A stretch of DNA of 64,000 nt from Prionace glauca (taxonomy: Eukaryota > Chordata > Chondrichthyes > Carcharhiniformes > Carcharhinidae). Both the position numbers and the translations under genes were made by a program. Location of the stretch: contig CM075729.1 in the NCBI GenBank assembly GCA_037974335.1, positions 131,235,820-131,299,819 of the forward strand. The letters are read 5' to 3'. Each line of letters opens with the position of its first letter. The first letter of the stretch is position 1. Of this stretch, positions 21,210-31,485 are shown one piece after another. The notes under the pieces are model-generated. The model saw only the letters and a list, made by a program, of their open reading frames with translations, was not told the origin of the DNA and ran no database searches.

Positions 21210-21698
21210 ATGGCATCGAAGGAACATGCCGAGAGCCTGACCAAATACCTGAACTGCCCCATCTGCCTGGAGCTCTTTTGGCAGCCCGTGATTCTGGACT
21301 GTGGCCATAACTTCTGCCAGGCCTGTATCGGCCTACACTGGGAGGCGACGGGGAGATACTGCTGCCCCGAGTGCCACAAAGTGTCGAGGGACAACAGCCT
21401 GAGGGTCAACCGGGCCCTGGCCAATCTCGCCGACAGGGTGAGGAACCTGCAACTGGTCCCTGCTAACAGCGGACACCCGGAACCCGCCAGCCAGGGGTGC
21501 CAGCCATCCCTGGCAATGCCAGTGAAGCCCAAGAGTCCTGGCGTCAAACTGTACTGCAGTGAGCACCAGGAGGAGCTGAAACTCTTCTGCGAGACCGACA
21601 AGGAACTGATCTGTGTGATGTGCCTGGACGGGAGAGGAGGCCGCAGTCACAAGTTCCATGACTTCATGCTGATACACGAGGCAGTGGTGAAGTACAAG
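21210..21698 (+). CDS. TRIM E3 ubiquitin ligase gene 1, exon 1 (RING + B-box)
   Basis: First coding exon of a six-exon TRIM gene: 163 residues, ending in phase 0 at donor AAG|GTGAAA. RING zinc ligands are C16, C19, C31, H33, C36, C39, C52 and C55 (CPIC, CGHNFCQAC, CPEC). B-box 2 ligands are C116, H119, C127, D130, C135, C138, H147 and H150. The start at 21210 (AAGATGG) is preferred because MASKEH followed by a RING is typical. An in-frame ATG at 21171 would add 13 residues. RING domains of this family recruit E2 enzymes to attach ubiquitin, and the full protein of about 496 residues has the RING, B-box, coiled-coil, PRY-SPRY order of zinc-binding protein A33/TRIM39-like proteins. Target and exact orthology are unknown. 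All six exons are open with matching phases, so the gene looks intact. Confidence 0.95.
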
Positions 21699-21721
21699 GT
21701 GAAACCGGGGTTATTTCAAGG

Positions 21722-22015
21722 CGGCCCAGTGGGTTAGCACCGCTGCCTCACGGCGCCAGGGACCCCGGGTTCGATTCCCGGCTCGGGTCGCTTTCTGTGT
21801 GCGGAGGCTGCACATTGTCCCCGTGTCTGCGTGGGTTTCCTCCGGGCGCTCCAGTTTCCTCCCACAGTCTGAAAGACGTGCATTGGCCAGGCTAAATTCT
21901 CCCTCGGTGTACCCAAACAGGCGCCGGAGTGTGGCGACTAGGGGATTTTCACAGTAGCTTCATTGCGGCGTTAATGTCAACCTACTTGTGACACTAATAA
22001 GTAAACTTAAACTTT
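21722..22015 (+). mobile_element. SINE-A', full length, just inside TRIM intron 1
   Basis: Begins 24 bases after the exon 1 donor with GGCGGCCCAGTGGGTTAGCA. It has B box GGGTTCGATTCCC, the core and the A' tail ending in TAATAAGTAAACTTAAACTT. A well-preserved copy. Confidence 0.9.
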
Positions 22016-22139
22016 AATTCTGTCTCACAAATCAGAAAAACGGTAAGTTCTGGATAAACTCAATAGCTCTGGTTGTGGAGAGAGAGATACAGAGCTAAGA
22101 CTTCCAGTCCAGTATGATTATATATCTTTATATCTGTGG

Positions 22140-22715
22140 CAGGGAGTGATTTCATTTGATATTCTATTGTCACATATTGGAATACAGTGAAAAGTATTGT
22201 TCTTGAGCGCTTTACAGACAAAGCATAATGTTCATAGAGTATATAGGGGAGAAGGAAAGGAGAGAGTGCAGAATGTAGTATTACAGTCACAGCTAGGGTG
22301 TAGAAAAAGATCAACTTAGTGCGAGGTAGGTCCATTCAAAGGTCTGATGGCAGCAGGGAAGAAGCTGTTCTTGAGTCGGTTGGTACGTGACCTCAGACTT
22401 TTGTATCTTTTCCCCGACAGAGAAAGGTGGAAGAGAGAATGTCTGGGGTGTCCAGGCTCCTTACTTATGCTGTCTGCTTTTCCGAGGCAGTGGGAAGTGT
22501 AGACAGAGTCAATGGATGGTTTGTGTGATGGACTGTAGTTTCAAGCAGTCTTGAGCAGAGCAGGAGCCCAGACCAAGCTGTGATACAACCAGAAAGAATG
22601 CTTCCTATGGTGCATCTGTAAAAGTTGGTGAGATTCGTAGCTGACCTGACAAATTTCCTTAGTCTTCTGAGAAAGTAGAGGCGTTGGTGGGGCTTTCGTA
22701 ACTATAGCAGCGGAG
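22140..22715 (-). mobile_element. L2-like LINE 3' end in TRIM intron 1
   Basis: TTTCATTTGATATTCTATTG marks the terminus. CAGCAGGGAAGAAGCTGTTC and GAGGCGTTGGTGGGGCTTTC show it covers the same region as the 15092 copy. Bases 22716-22964 carry no clear element, apart from a weak tRNA-like stretch near 22865. Confidence 0.75.
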
Positions 22716-22964
22716 TGATTTTACCCTTTAGACAAAAACAGGTGCTTTGGGGGCAACCCCCCATTCCTCAACTCACCCAAAAATCAGGATTGGTCAACCC
22801 AACATCTCTATCTCCATCTCCTGATGTTAAAGTTGTTCCCCAGTCCCGCCTGACTGAGCTTTTGTGGCACAGTAGGTTAATGTCCCTGCCTCTGAACCAC
22901 ATCATACTGGGATCGAGTCCTCCCTCAGGACTTGAGGGTTGAGGACCGCATGATTCCTCGAACT

Positions 22965-23370
22965 ATTTCACGCCTGGGATTTAGGCATCGCTGTCTGGTC
23001 CATCATTTATTGCCCATCTCGAAGTGCCCTCGATCTGTACAGGATTATTTCAGAGTTAACCATACTGCTGGGGTCTGGAGTCATGATGGCACAGTGATTA
23101 GCACTGCTGCCTCACCGCGCCAGCGCCGGGTTCAATTCCGGGTCACTGTCTGTGCAGAGTCTGCACATTCTCCCTATGTCTACGTGGGTTTTCCTCCGGC
23201 TGCTCCGGTTTCCTCCCACAGAAAGATTTGCTGGTTAGGTGCATTCGGGGTGCTAAATTCTCTCTCAGCGTACCTGAACAGGAGCTGGGGTGTGCTGATT
23301 AGGGGATTTTCACAATAACTTCATTGCACTGTTAATGTAAGCCTACTTGTGACCCTAATAAATAAACCTT
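22965..23370 (+). mobile_element. SINE-A' inserted into a SINE-B
   Basis: 22965-23075 is SINE-B sequence in minus orientation (CATCATTTATTGCCCATCTC, GGGGTCTGGAGTCATG). From 23077 a plus-strand SINE-A' follows (GGCACAGTGATTAGCACTGC, CGGGTTCAATTCC) to the tail ending in AATAAATAAACCTTAAAA. Confidence 0.8.
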
Positions 23371-24080
23371 AAAAAAAAATGCCCCTCAATGTCCAAAGAT
23401 GTGTAGGTTAAGATGGATTGGCCATGCTAAATTGCCCCTTAGTGTCCAAAGATGTGCAGGTTAGGTGGATTGGCCATGCTAAATTGTCCCTTAGTGTCCA
23501 AAGATGTGTAGGTTAGGTAGATTGGCCATGCTAAATTCTCCCTCAGTGTACCCAAACAGGTGCTGGAGTGTGGCGACTTGGGGATTTTCACAGTAACTTC
23601 ATTGCACTGTTAATGTAAGCCTACTTGTGACGCCAATAAATAAGCCTTAAAAAAAATTGCCCCTCAGTGTCCAAAGATGTGCAGGTTAAGATGGATTGGC
23701 CATGCTAAATTGCCCCTTAGTGTCCAAAGATGTGTAGGTTAGGTGGATTGGCCATGCTAAATTGTCCCTTAGTGTCCAAAGATGTGCAGGTTAGGTGGAT
23801 TGGCCATGCTAATTTGCCCCTTAGTGTCCAAATGTATGCAGATTAGGGGGATTGGCCATGCTAAATTGCCTCTTAGTGTTCAAAGATGTGCAGGTTAGGG
23901 TGGATTGGCCATGCTAAATTGCCCCTTAGTGTCCAAAGATGTGCAGGTTAGGGTGGATTGGCCATGCTAAATTGCCTTTTTGTGTCCAAAGGAAGTCTAA
24001 ATTAGATGGATTAGCCGAGGTAAATGTGTGAGGTTGTGGGGATAGAGTTGGGGAAAGGGCCTGGATAAACTATTGTTTCA
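23371..24080 (+). repeat. 52-base array with an embedded SINE-A' tail
   Basis: Plus-strand 52-base units run from 23375. At 23520-23660 they pass into a second SINE-A' tail (CTCCCTCAGTGTACCCAAAC to AATAAATAAGCCTTAAAA), after which the array resumes to about 23990. Tail plus array therefore appears twice. A degraded SINE-A tail closes it near 24065. 24130-24200 resembles SINE-B. Confidence 0.8.
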
Positions 24081-24332
24081 GAGGGAGATGTTCAGACTCG
24101 ACAGAATTCTGCCCTGTTGGGATTCTCCTGTGTCAGACCAGGTAAGAACAACAGATTTCCTTCCCCCAAGGGACATTCATGAATCAGATGACAATACAGC
24201 CAAAAGGATTGAGTACCAATGTCCAAGCTTCTGGTGTATCCCAAGCGGTAAGGCTGGGAGAGATTCATGGCCAAATATGCGATGGAAAGAAAGTTGGGAT
24301 TCTCGCCATAGCTGTCCAATAAAAGTGGCAAC

Positions 24333-24594
24333 TCTTTGATTTGATTTGATATAATTTACGTGTTTTAGTATGCAGTGAAGAGTATCATTTCTTTGCAGAC
24401 AAAGCATACTATTCATAGAGAAGGAAAGGAGAGATTGCAGAATGTAGTGTTACAGCCATAGCTAGGGTTCAGAGACAAATCAACTTAACGTGAGGTTAGG
24501 TCCATTCAAAAGTCTGATGGCAGCAGGGAAGAAGCTGTTCTTGAGTCGGTCGGTATGGGACCTCAGACTTTTGTATCTTTTTCCCAACGGAAGA
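24333..24594 (-). mobile_element. L2-like LINE 3' end
   Basis: Terminus at TTTGATTTGATTTGATATAA and coding end at GATGGCAGCAGGGAAGAAGC. It is cut at 24594, where a CR1-B terminus begins. Confidence 0.75.
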
Positions 24595-25205
24595 ACATAG
24601 AACATAGAACATTACAGCGCAGAACAGGCCCTTCGGCCCACGATGTTGCGACCAGTTACAACAATGACCCACTAGCCTAAACCAATCCCTTTCCGTCCAT
24701 AAACCTATCCACGGATCTCTTAAACGCCCCCAAACTAGGCGCATTTACAACTGCAGCTGGCAGGGCATTCCAGTCCCTCACCACCCTCTGGGTAAAGAAT
24801 CTACCCCTGACATCAGTCCTATAACTACCCCCCCTTAATTTAAAGTCGTGCCCCCTCGTGCTAGCTTTCTCCATCCTAGGAAAAAGGCTATCACTATCTA
24901 CCCTGTCTAAACCTCTAATCATCTTATATGTTTCAATAAGATCCCCTCTTAGCCGCCTTCTTTCCAGCGAAAACAACCCCAAATCTCTCAGTCTCTCCTC
25001 ATAGGATCTCCCCTCCATACCAGGTAACATCCTGGTAAACCTCCTCTGCACCCTCTCCAAAGCCTCCACATCCTTCCTGTAATGTGGGGACCAGAACTGC
25101 ACACAAAACTCCAAGTGCGGCCGCACCAGAGTTGTGTACAGTTGCATCATGACGCTGCGACTCCTAAATTCAATCCCCCTACCAATAAACGCCAAGACAC
25201 CGTAT
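24595..25205 (-). mobile_element. CR1-B LINE 3' half
   Basis: The terminus is AGAACATAGAACATAGAACA. The minus frame gives MQLYTTLVRPHLEFCVQFWS, ERVQRRFTRMLPGMEG, RGDLIETYKMIRGL and FFTQRVVRDWNALPAAVV. It is 5' truncated at 25205, where it meets a CR1-A piece in the opposite orientation. Confidence 0.88.
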
Positions 25206-25565
25206 GGATGGATAGGGTAGAGGTAGAGAGATTCTTCCCGCTCAGAAAGGATAGTAGGACTAGGGGGCACAGCCTCAAGATAAGGGGAGGGCAGTTTAGA
25301 TCAGAGTTGAGGAGGAACTTCTTCACTCAAAGGGTGGTGAATCTCTGGAATTCTCTGCCCGTTGAAGTGGTGGAGGCTGCCCCACTGAATATATTTAAGT
25401 CACGGGTAGATAGGTTTCTGATAGACAAGGGAATTAAGGATTATGGGGAGAAGCGGGAAAGTGGAACTGATCCACTTCAGATCAGCCACGATCTTATTGA
25501 ATGGCGGGGCAGGCACGAAGGGCTAGATGACCTACTCCTGCTCCTATTTCTTATGTTCTTATTAG
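25206..25565 (+). mobile_element. CR1-A LINE 3' end
   Basis: The plus frame gives FFTQRVVNLWNSLPVEVVEA, and the element ends with CTCCTGCTCCTATTTCTTAT and GTTCTTAT. It joins the CR1-B piece 5' end to 5' end and stops about 110 bases before TRIM exon 2. Confidence 0.88.
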
Positions 25566-25677
25566 GAGCCATAGCAAGCTGAGCTGAGTCAATTGTACCC
25601 CAGCCGATATATTGTCTTGCTTTTCAACCTGGGCGTATGAATATTTCTTTTTTAAAAACAAGTGCTTTTGACCCTAG

Positions 25678-25770
25678 GATAGACTGAAATCATCCTTGGA
25701 TAAGCTAAGACAGAAGATCACTCTTCTCGAAGTCAAGTTAAAGGAAAAGGAGAGCATTTCAGAAATCGGT
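25678..25770 (+). CDS. TRIM gene 1, exon 2 (coiled coil)
   Basis: Acceptor TGACCCTAG before 25678 and perfect donor GTAAGT at 25771. 93 bases in phase 0 encode DRLKSSLDKLRQKITLLEVK then LKEKESISEIG, a heptad-rich helix. The family norm for this exon is 96 bases, so this one is one codon short if the splice sites are read correctly. The intron to exon 3 is only 96 bases. Confidence 0.9.
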
Positions 25771-25866
25771 GTAAGTTCCTTCCCACTTCTCTTGCTGTCT
25801 CTCCCTCACTGTCTGGTGTTCCAGCATGGTAGATTTGACCGGTTTCCTTCATCTGTCCAACTGTAG

Positions 25867-26100
25867 GAGAAATCAACCAGCCTGCAGAACCTCATTTCCT
25901 CCGAGTTCGCCAAGATGCACCAGTTCCTCGACAGGAAGGAGGAGAGTTTGATTCGAGAGCTCAAGGATCACGAGGAGAACATTTCGGAGGTGATGGGGAA
26001 GAACCTGCAAGAGATAAGGAGTCACCTGGAGTCCATCCAGCTAAAGCTGTCACGGCTGCACTCACAAATGGACCAAAGGGAGCTGATCAACTTCTTGGAG
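25867..26100 (+). CDS. TRIM gene 1, exon 3 (coiled coil, 234 bases)
   Basis: The hallmark 234-base TRIM exon in phase 0, with acceptor AACTGTAG before 25867 and donor GAG|GTACAA at 26101. Its 78 residues (LQNLISSEFAKMHQFL, EENISEVMGKNLQEIRSHLE, ELINFLE) form the long antiparallel dimer helix of TRIM proteins. The bases around the donor recur as a tandem repeat downstream. Confidence 0.95.
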
Positions 26101-26360
26101 GTACAAGGGGGGACGGGGAATGGGGAAATGTGTTATACTCAATCGTGCTTGGAGGTACAAGGGGGGACAGGGAATGGGGAAATGTGTTATACTCAGGTAC
26201 AAGGGGGGGACGGGGAATGGGGAAATGTGTTATACTCAATCGTGCTTGGAGGTACAAGGGGGGACGGGGAATGGGGAAATGTGTTATACTCAATCGTGCT
26301 TGGAGGTACAAGGGGGGACAGGGAATGGGGAAATGTGTTATACTCAATCGTGCTCAATAT
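26101..26360 (+). repeat. 54-base tandem repeat starting at the exon 3 donor
   Basis: Five units begin GTACAAGGGGGGAC at 26101, 26155, 26197, 26252 and 26306. Four are about 54 bases; the second is 42. Three junctions repeat CTTGGAG|GTACAAGG, the same context as the true end of exon 3, and one reads TATACTCAG|GTACAAGG. Possible alternative donors are therefore lined up behind the real one. Confidence 0.92.
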
Positions 26361-26544
26361 TAAAATGTGCTTTGATCGCACACAGACACCCATCTTGTGA
26401 CACCAATCAGAAAAAAAAACCCCCGTCACAAAAGTAAATGCGCCGTAGGAACCCATCGAGTCAAATTTCTGATTCTCCAAAGAGATTTGTGTTTGTATCC
26501 TGCTCTCCGTTAATTTTGATTTGTTAATAAATGAGAAGTGGCAA

Positions 26545-26857
26545 GTTTTTACATTTATTTATTAGTGTTACAAGTACATTAACACAGCAATGAAGTTACT
26601 GTCAAAAATCCCCTAGTCGCCACACTCCAGCGCCTGTTCGGATACACTGAGGGAGAATTTAGCACGGCCCCCGCACCCTAACCAGCACATCTTTCGGACT
26701 GTGGGAGGAAACCGGGGCACCCAGAGGGAACCCACGCAGACACGGGGAGAATGTACAGACTTTGCGCAGGCAGTGACCCGAGCCGGGAATCGAACCCGGG
26801 TCCCTTGCGCTGTGACACATGCAATGCTGACCACTGTGCCACCATGCCACCCCCAGT
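26545..26857 (-). mobile_element. SINE-A', full length
   Basis: Tail at the left (TTTATTTATTAGTGTTACAA), core, B box (GGGAATCGAACCCGGGTCCC reversed) and head (ACCACTGTGCCACCATGCC). Confidence 0.88.
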
Positions 26858-26864
26858 GCTGCTA

Positions 26865-27210
26865 TTGTCGCTGAACTATAATCCAGAGCCCGAGGGTAAT
26901 GTTCTGGGGACCCAGGTTCAAACCCCACTGCAGCAGATCATGAAATATCAATCAGGGACTGGAATTGGAAAGTCTATCGATGACCTTGGAAGGATTGCTG
27001 ATTGTCATAAAAATCCATCTGGTTCACCAAATATAGGAAATAGGAGCAGGAGGAGGCCATTCAGCCCTTTGGACCTGCCCTTCATTCATTATGATCATGG
27101 CTGAACATCCATCTCTGGTCCCAAAGTCAGCCGTGCTTACCCAGTCTGGCCTACATCTGACCTCCAAACCAGTAGCAATGTAGTTGGATCTCAACCGTCC
27201 CCTTAAATAG
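26865..27210 (+). mobile_element. SINE-B split by a CR1 tail
   Basis: Head 26865-26940 (CCCAGGTTCAAACCCCACTG), body to 27030 (AAAAATCCATCTGGTTCACC), then about 85 bases of a CR1-A-type terminus on the minus strand (AGGAAATAGGAGCAGGAGGA to CTGAACATCC). SINE-B resumes at 27120 (TACCCAGTCTGGCCTACATC). Confidence 0.7.
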
Positions 27211-27655
27211 AATCCCAACAACCCAGAAGGAGGCCATTCAGCCCATCAGGTCTGTACTGACAGCAGTCCCATCTAGGCCCTATCCCCATAACCCGGCATA
27301 TTTACCCTGCCATTCCCTACATATTCTGGATCACTAAGGGGCAATTTAGCACGGCCAGTCCACCTAACCTACACATCTTTGGACACTAAGGGACAATTTA
27401 GCATGGCCAATCCACCTAACCTACACATCTTTGGACACTAAGGGACAATTTAGCATGGCCAATCCACCTAACCAACACATCTTTGGACACTAAGGGGCAA
27501 TTTAGCATGGCCAATCTATCTAACCTGCACATCTTTGAACTGTGGGAGGAAACCGGAGCACAAGGAGGAAACCCAGGCAGTCACGGGGAGAATGTGCAGA
27601 CTCCAGACAGACAGTGATCCAAGCTGGGAATCGAACTCGGGTCCCCACCACTGCG
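27211..27655 (-). mobile_element. SINE-A with short array (4-5 units)
   Basis: Tail 27211-27310, 52-base units to about 27540, core and head (GGAATCGAACTCGGGTCCCC) to 27655. Bases 27656-27742 include SINE-B-like sequence. Confidence 0.87.
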
Positions 27656-27742
27656 AATTACAGGGTGCAGGCGTCACTGGCTGGGCCAGCATCTGTTATC
27701 CTAACTGCCCCTTGAACTATAGCTTGCTAGCCCATCATTGGC

Positions 27743-28790
27743 AGCACGGTAGCACAGTGGTTAGCACTGCTGCTTCACAGTGCCAGGGACCCAGGTTCGA
27801 TTCTCGTCTCGGGTCAATGTAAGTCCGGAGTCTGCATGTTCTCCCCATTTCTGTATGGATTTCCTCCATGTGCTCAGGTTTCCTCCCACACTTCAAAGAT
27901 ATGCAGGATATGCAGGTGGATTTGCCATGCTAAATTGTCCCTTAGTGTCCAAAGATGTGTAGGTTAGGTGGATTGGCCATGCTAAATTGCCCCTTAGTGT
28001 TCAATGATGTATAGGTTAGGTGGATTGGCCATGCTAAATTGCCCCTTAGTGTTCAATGATGTACAAGTTAGGTGGATTGGCCATGCTAAAATTTCCCCTT
28101 AGTGCCCAAAGATGTGTAGGTTAGGTGGATTGGCCATGCTAAATTGCCCCTTAGTGTCCAAAGATGTATAGGTTAGGTGGATTGGCCATGCTAAATTGCC
28201 CCTTAGTGTTCAATGATGTACAAGTTAGGTGGATTGGCCATGCTAAAATTTCCCCTTAGTGCCCAAAGATGTGTAGGTTAGGTGGATTGGCCATGCTAAA
28301 TTGCCCCTTAGTGTCGAAAGATTTATAGGTTAAGTGGATTGGCCATGCTAAATTGCCCCTTAGTGTCCAAAGATGTATAGGTTAGGTGGATTGGCCATGC
28401 TAAATTGCCCCTTAGTGTTCAATGATGTACAGGTTGGGTGGATTGGCCATGCTAAAATTTCCCCTTAGTGCCCAAAGATGTACAGGTTAGGTGGATTGGC
28501 CATGCTAAATTGCCCCTTAGTCTTCAGTGATGTACAGGTTTGGTGGATTGGCCATGCTAACTTGCCACTTAGTATCCAAAGATGTACAGGTTATATGGAT
28601 TGGCCACACCAAATTTCCCTTTCGTGTCCAAAGATGTGCAGGTTAGGGGGTTGGCCATGTTAAATCTGCAGAGTTACGGGGAAAGGACAGATGGGATGGG
28701 CCTGGGTAAGACACTCTTTTGGAGAGAAAGTGCAGACTCAATGAGCTTAATGGCCTCCTTCTGCACGGTAGGAATTCTATGGATTATTTA
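27743..28790 (+). mobile_element. SINE-A with internal array (about 14 units)
   Basis: Head GGCAGCACGGTAGCACAGTG, B box AGGTTCGATTCTC, core to 27900, array 27905-28660 and CR1-like tail (CTCCTTCTGCACGGTAGGAA). It shows most plainly that an array lies inside one SINE copy, with both ends present. Within the array, sets of three or four units recur in the same order. Confidence 0.92.
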
Positions 28791-29145
28791 TCGTCAAGGT
28801 TACCTCTGCGGCATAGGAAGAGGAGGAGCTTTTGGAATCTGAGACCTCATATACCATTGTATTAGAATGTCTGGCCTACATCTGAAGTCCATTGGTACCC
28901 CTTGGAACTCTTAGCCAACAGAAATCTATCAAACTCAAGACTTGTCATGCCTCTTAAGGGGCAGAACTCCTGATTTCTGTATAAATTATCCACAAAAAGG
29001 TTTTGTTCCATATGCCTTTGTTCGGTTCGGCTGTAATGATACAATTGAGGTTTGGTTGTCCTGTTGCTGTTTCTCTTGCTGGATCTCTCTGTCTTCACCC
29101 TATTGTCAAAACCCGGCTAAGACACCTCTTCTATTTTACCTTCAG
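28791..29145. other. TRIM intron 3, unassigned
   Basis: No recognised repeat. It ends with the polypyrimidine tract CTCTTCTATTTTACCTTCAG of the 23-base exon. Confidence 0.4.
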
Positions 29146-29168
29146 GAAGAAGCTTGTGGACAAACGAG
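29146..29168 (+). CDS. TRIM gene 1, exon 4 (23 bases)
   Basis: Acceptor TTACCTTCAG and donor GAG|GTAATA frame exactly 23 bases, the conserved mini-exon of this TRIM class. It starts in phase 0 (EEACGQT) and leaves two bases (AG) for the next exon. It was recognised from length, phase and position, and the second TRIM gene has a matching one. Confidence 0.88.
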
Positions 29169-29270
29169 GTAATAGGAAGTTCTTCTCGAAATTCTATATC
29201 TAAACCAAAAAATATATGTACTCTTTAAGGTCACTTTGTAATACCAATTATTACGTGTTTACATTATCAG

Positions 29271-29377
29271 TGAAGATACTCATGGTATATTAACAAGTGG
29301 AAATCTTCCCCTGGGAATGTTCAAAGGACCTCTGCAATATACGATATGGAGACAGATGATCGAAACCATCTGCCCAG
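29271..29377 (+). CDS. TRIM gene 1, exon 5 (linker before PRY-SPRY)
   Basis: 107 bases with acceptor ACATTATCAG and donor CCAG|GTAAGA. Read in phase it gives SEDTHGILTSGNLPLGMFKG then PLQYTIWRQMIETICPG. The F-K-G-P-L-Q-Y and W-x-x-M motif is a hallmark of the linker in zinc-binding protein A33/TRIM39-type proteins. It ends in phase 1 to join the SPRY exon. Confidence 0.95.
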
Positions 29378-29429
29378 GTAAGAAGATATATTTTTGTGTC
29401 TGAACAATACTCAGGTGAAAAAAGCATTA

Positions 29430-30770
29430 TTTGTTCACAGGATGTGGGTCTCACTAGCTGGACCAGCACTTAATGCCCCTCTCTAATTGCCCCTTGAACT
29501 GAGTGTCCCATTTCAAAGGGTAATTGAGACTCAACCTCATCACTGTGGTTCTGGAGTCACATGTAGGCCAGACTGGGTAAGGATGGCAGATTTACTTCCC
29601 CAAACGACATCAATGAACCAGATGGGTTTTTACGACAAGAGGCAATGGTTTCATGGTCATCATTTATGGGTGGCACGGTGGCACAGTAGGTAGCACTGCC
29701 CCTTCACAGCACCACGGATCCGGGTTTGATTATCATCTTGGGTCACTGTCTGTGTGGAGTTTGCATGTTCTCCCTGTGGGTCTCCTCCGGGTGCTCCGGT
29801 TTCTTCTGACACTCCAAAGATGTGCAAGGTAGGTAGATTGGCCATGCTAAATTTCCCTTAACGTCCAAAGATGTGCAGGTTAGGGTGGATTGGCCATGCT
29901 AAATTGTTCCTTAGTGTCCAAAGATGTGCAGGTTAGGAGGATTGACCATGCTAAATTGCCCCTTAGTGTCCAAAGATGTGCAGGTTAGGAGGATTGGCCA
30001 TGCTAAGTTGTTTCTTAATGTCCAAAGATGTGCAGGTTAGGGGGATTGGCCATGCTGAATTGTCCCTTAGTGTCCAAAGATGTGCAGGTTAGGTGGATTG
30101 GCCATGCTAAATTGCCCCCTAGTGTCCAAAGATGTGTAGGTTAGCTGGATTGGCCATGCTAAATTGTCCTTTAGTGTCCAAAGATGTGTATGTTAGGGGG
30201 ATTGGCCATGCTATATTGCCCCTTAGTGTCCAAAGATGTGTAGGTTAGGTGGATTGGCCATGCTAAATTGTTTCCTAGTGTCCAAAGATGTGTAGGTTAG
30301 GTGGATTGGCCATGCTAAATTGCCCCTTAGTGTCCAAAGATGTGTAGGTTAGGTGGATTGGCCATGCTAAATTGTCCCCTAGTGTCCAACGATGTGCAGG
30401 TTAGGTGGATTGGCCATGCTATATTGCCCCTTAGTGTCCAAAGATGTGTAGGTTAGGAGGATTGGCCATGCTGAACTGTCCCTTAGTGTTCAGAGATGTG
30501 CAGGTTAAGTTGATTGCCTGTGGCAATTTGTCCCATCATGTCAGGAGAATTAGCAGGGTAAATATGTGGGGTTACGGGGAAAGGACCTGGGTGGGATTGT
30601 TGTCAGTACAGGCTTGATGGGCTGAATGGCCTCCTTCTGCACTGTAGGGATTCTATGATTCTATTCTATAATTAGACTTTTGGTTCCCGATTTTTATTGA
30701 ATTTAAATTTAACTTTCTGCCGTGCTTGTATTTGAACCCTGAGCCTCTGGATTAGTGTCTGGTGACAAAA
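29430..30770 (-). mobile_element. SINE-B split by an expanded SINE-A
   Basis: 29430-29655 is SINE-B (GGAGTCACATGTAGGCCAGA, TTTCATGGTCATCATTTA). It resumes at 30675 (ATTAGACTTTTGGTTCCCGA) through the head (TATTTGAACCCTGAGCCTCT) to 30770. An ATTA-like stretch occurs at both junctions, as expected of a target duplication. Confidence 0.78.
29660..30668 (+). mobile_element. SINE-A with internal array (about 14 units)
   Basis: Head GGGTGGCACGGTGGCACAGT, degraded B box, core, array 29815-30530, then AGGAGAATTAGCAGGGTAAA and the tail CTCCTTCTGCACTGTAGGGA with TTCTATGATTCTATT. Both ends are present. Bases 30771-31009 are unassigned. Confidence 0.9.
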
Positions 30771-31009
30771 TGGCTTTGCCATTTCTCCTCCTGATAGACA
30801 ATAAGTTGCTGCCCACAGACTGGAGACGTTTGCTTGGTTAACGGTGGGACAAAATCCTCAGACTTTTAAACAGATGTTTTAAGACGTCGCCCGGTTTTAG
30901 CCCTGACCTTGCTGTTGGTCTAATCATTCTAGAAGCTTCCAGATTCTATATCAGCATGGCAGCCAAAAATCAGGCAGATTCTATAACAGGTTAGGACGAC
31001 CCACACATT

Positions 31010-31485
31010 TTCTCCCTCAGTCCGAAAGACACGCTGGTTAGAATCCACGGAATCTCTACAGTGCTGAAAGAGGCCATTCGGCCCATCGAGCCTACACTGA
31101 CCACAATCCCACCTCGGCCCTATCCCCATAACCCCACACATTTTACCCCGTTAATCCCCCCTGACACTAAGGGGCAATTTAGCATGGCCAATACCCTAAC
31201 CCGCACATCTTTGCACTGTGGGAGGAAACCAGAGCACCCAGAGGAAACCCACGCAGACACGGGGAGAACGTGCAAACTCCGCACAGACAGTGACCCGAGG
31301 TTGGAATTGAACCCTGGTCTCTGGCGCTGTGAGGCAGCAGTGCTAACCACTGTGCATAGCTTGGCCGTGCTAAATCCTTCCTCAGTGTACCCAGACAAAT
31401 ACCAGAGCGAGGAAATTTGGAGATCTTCACAGTAACTTCATTGCAGCGTCAATGTGAGCATACTTGCAGATAAAACTTTAAACTG
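31010..31485 (+). mobile_element. SINE-A' split by a SINE-A in opposite orientation
   Basis: 31010-31040 carries core sequence (CCCTCAGTCCGAAAGACACG). The A' tail resumes at 31361 (TAGCTTGGCCGTGCTAAATC) and ends at AGATAAAACTTTAAACTG. Between them lies a complete minus-strand SINE-A (31041-31358). Confidence 0.78.
31041..31358 (-). mobile_element. SINE-A, unexpanded
   Basis: Tail (CTACAGTGCTGAAAGAGGCC), one copy of the 52-base segment (GGGGCAATTTAGCATGGCCA), core, and head (AGCAGTGCTAACCACTGTGC). It gives the single-copy state of the segment. Bases 31486-31891 are unassigned intron. Confidence 0.88.

Noticed and set aside
27905-28660. Possible CRISPR array (regular repeats)
   Set aside because: The 52-base units are contiguous with no spacers, belong to a SINE and lie in a vertebrate genome.
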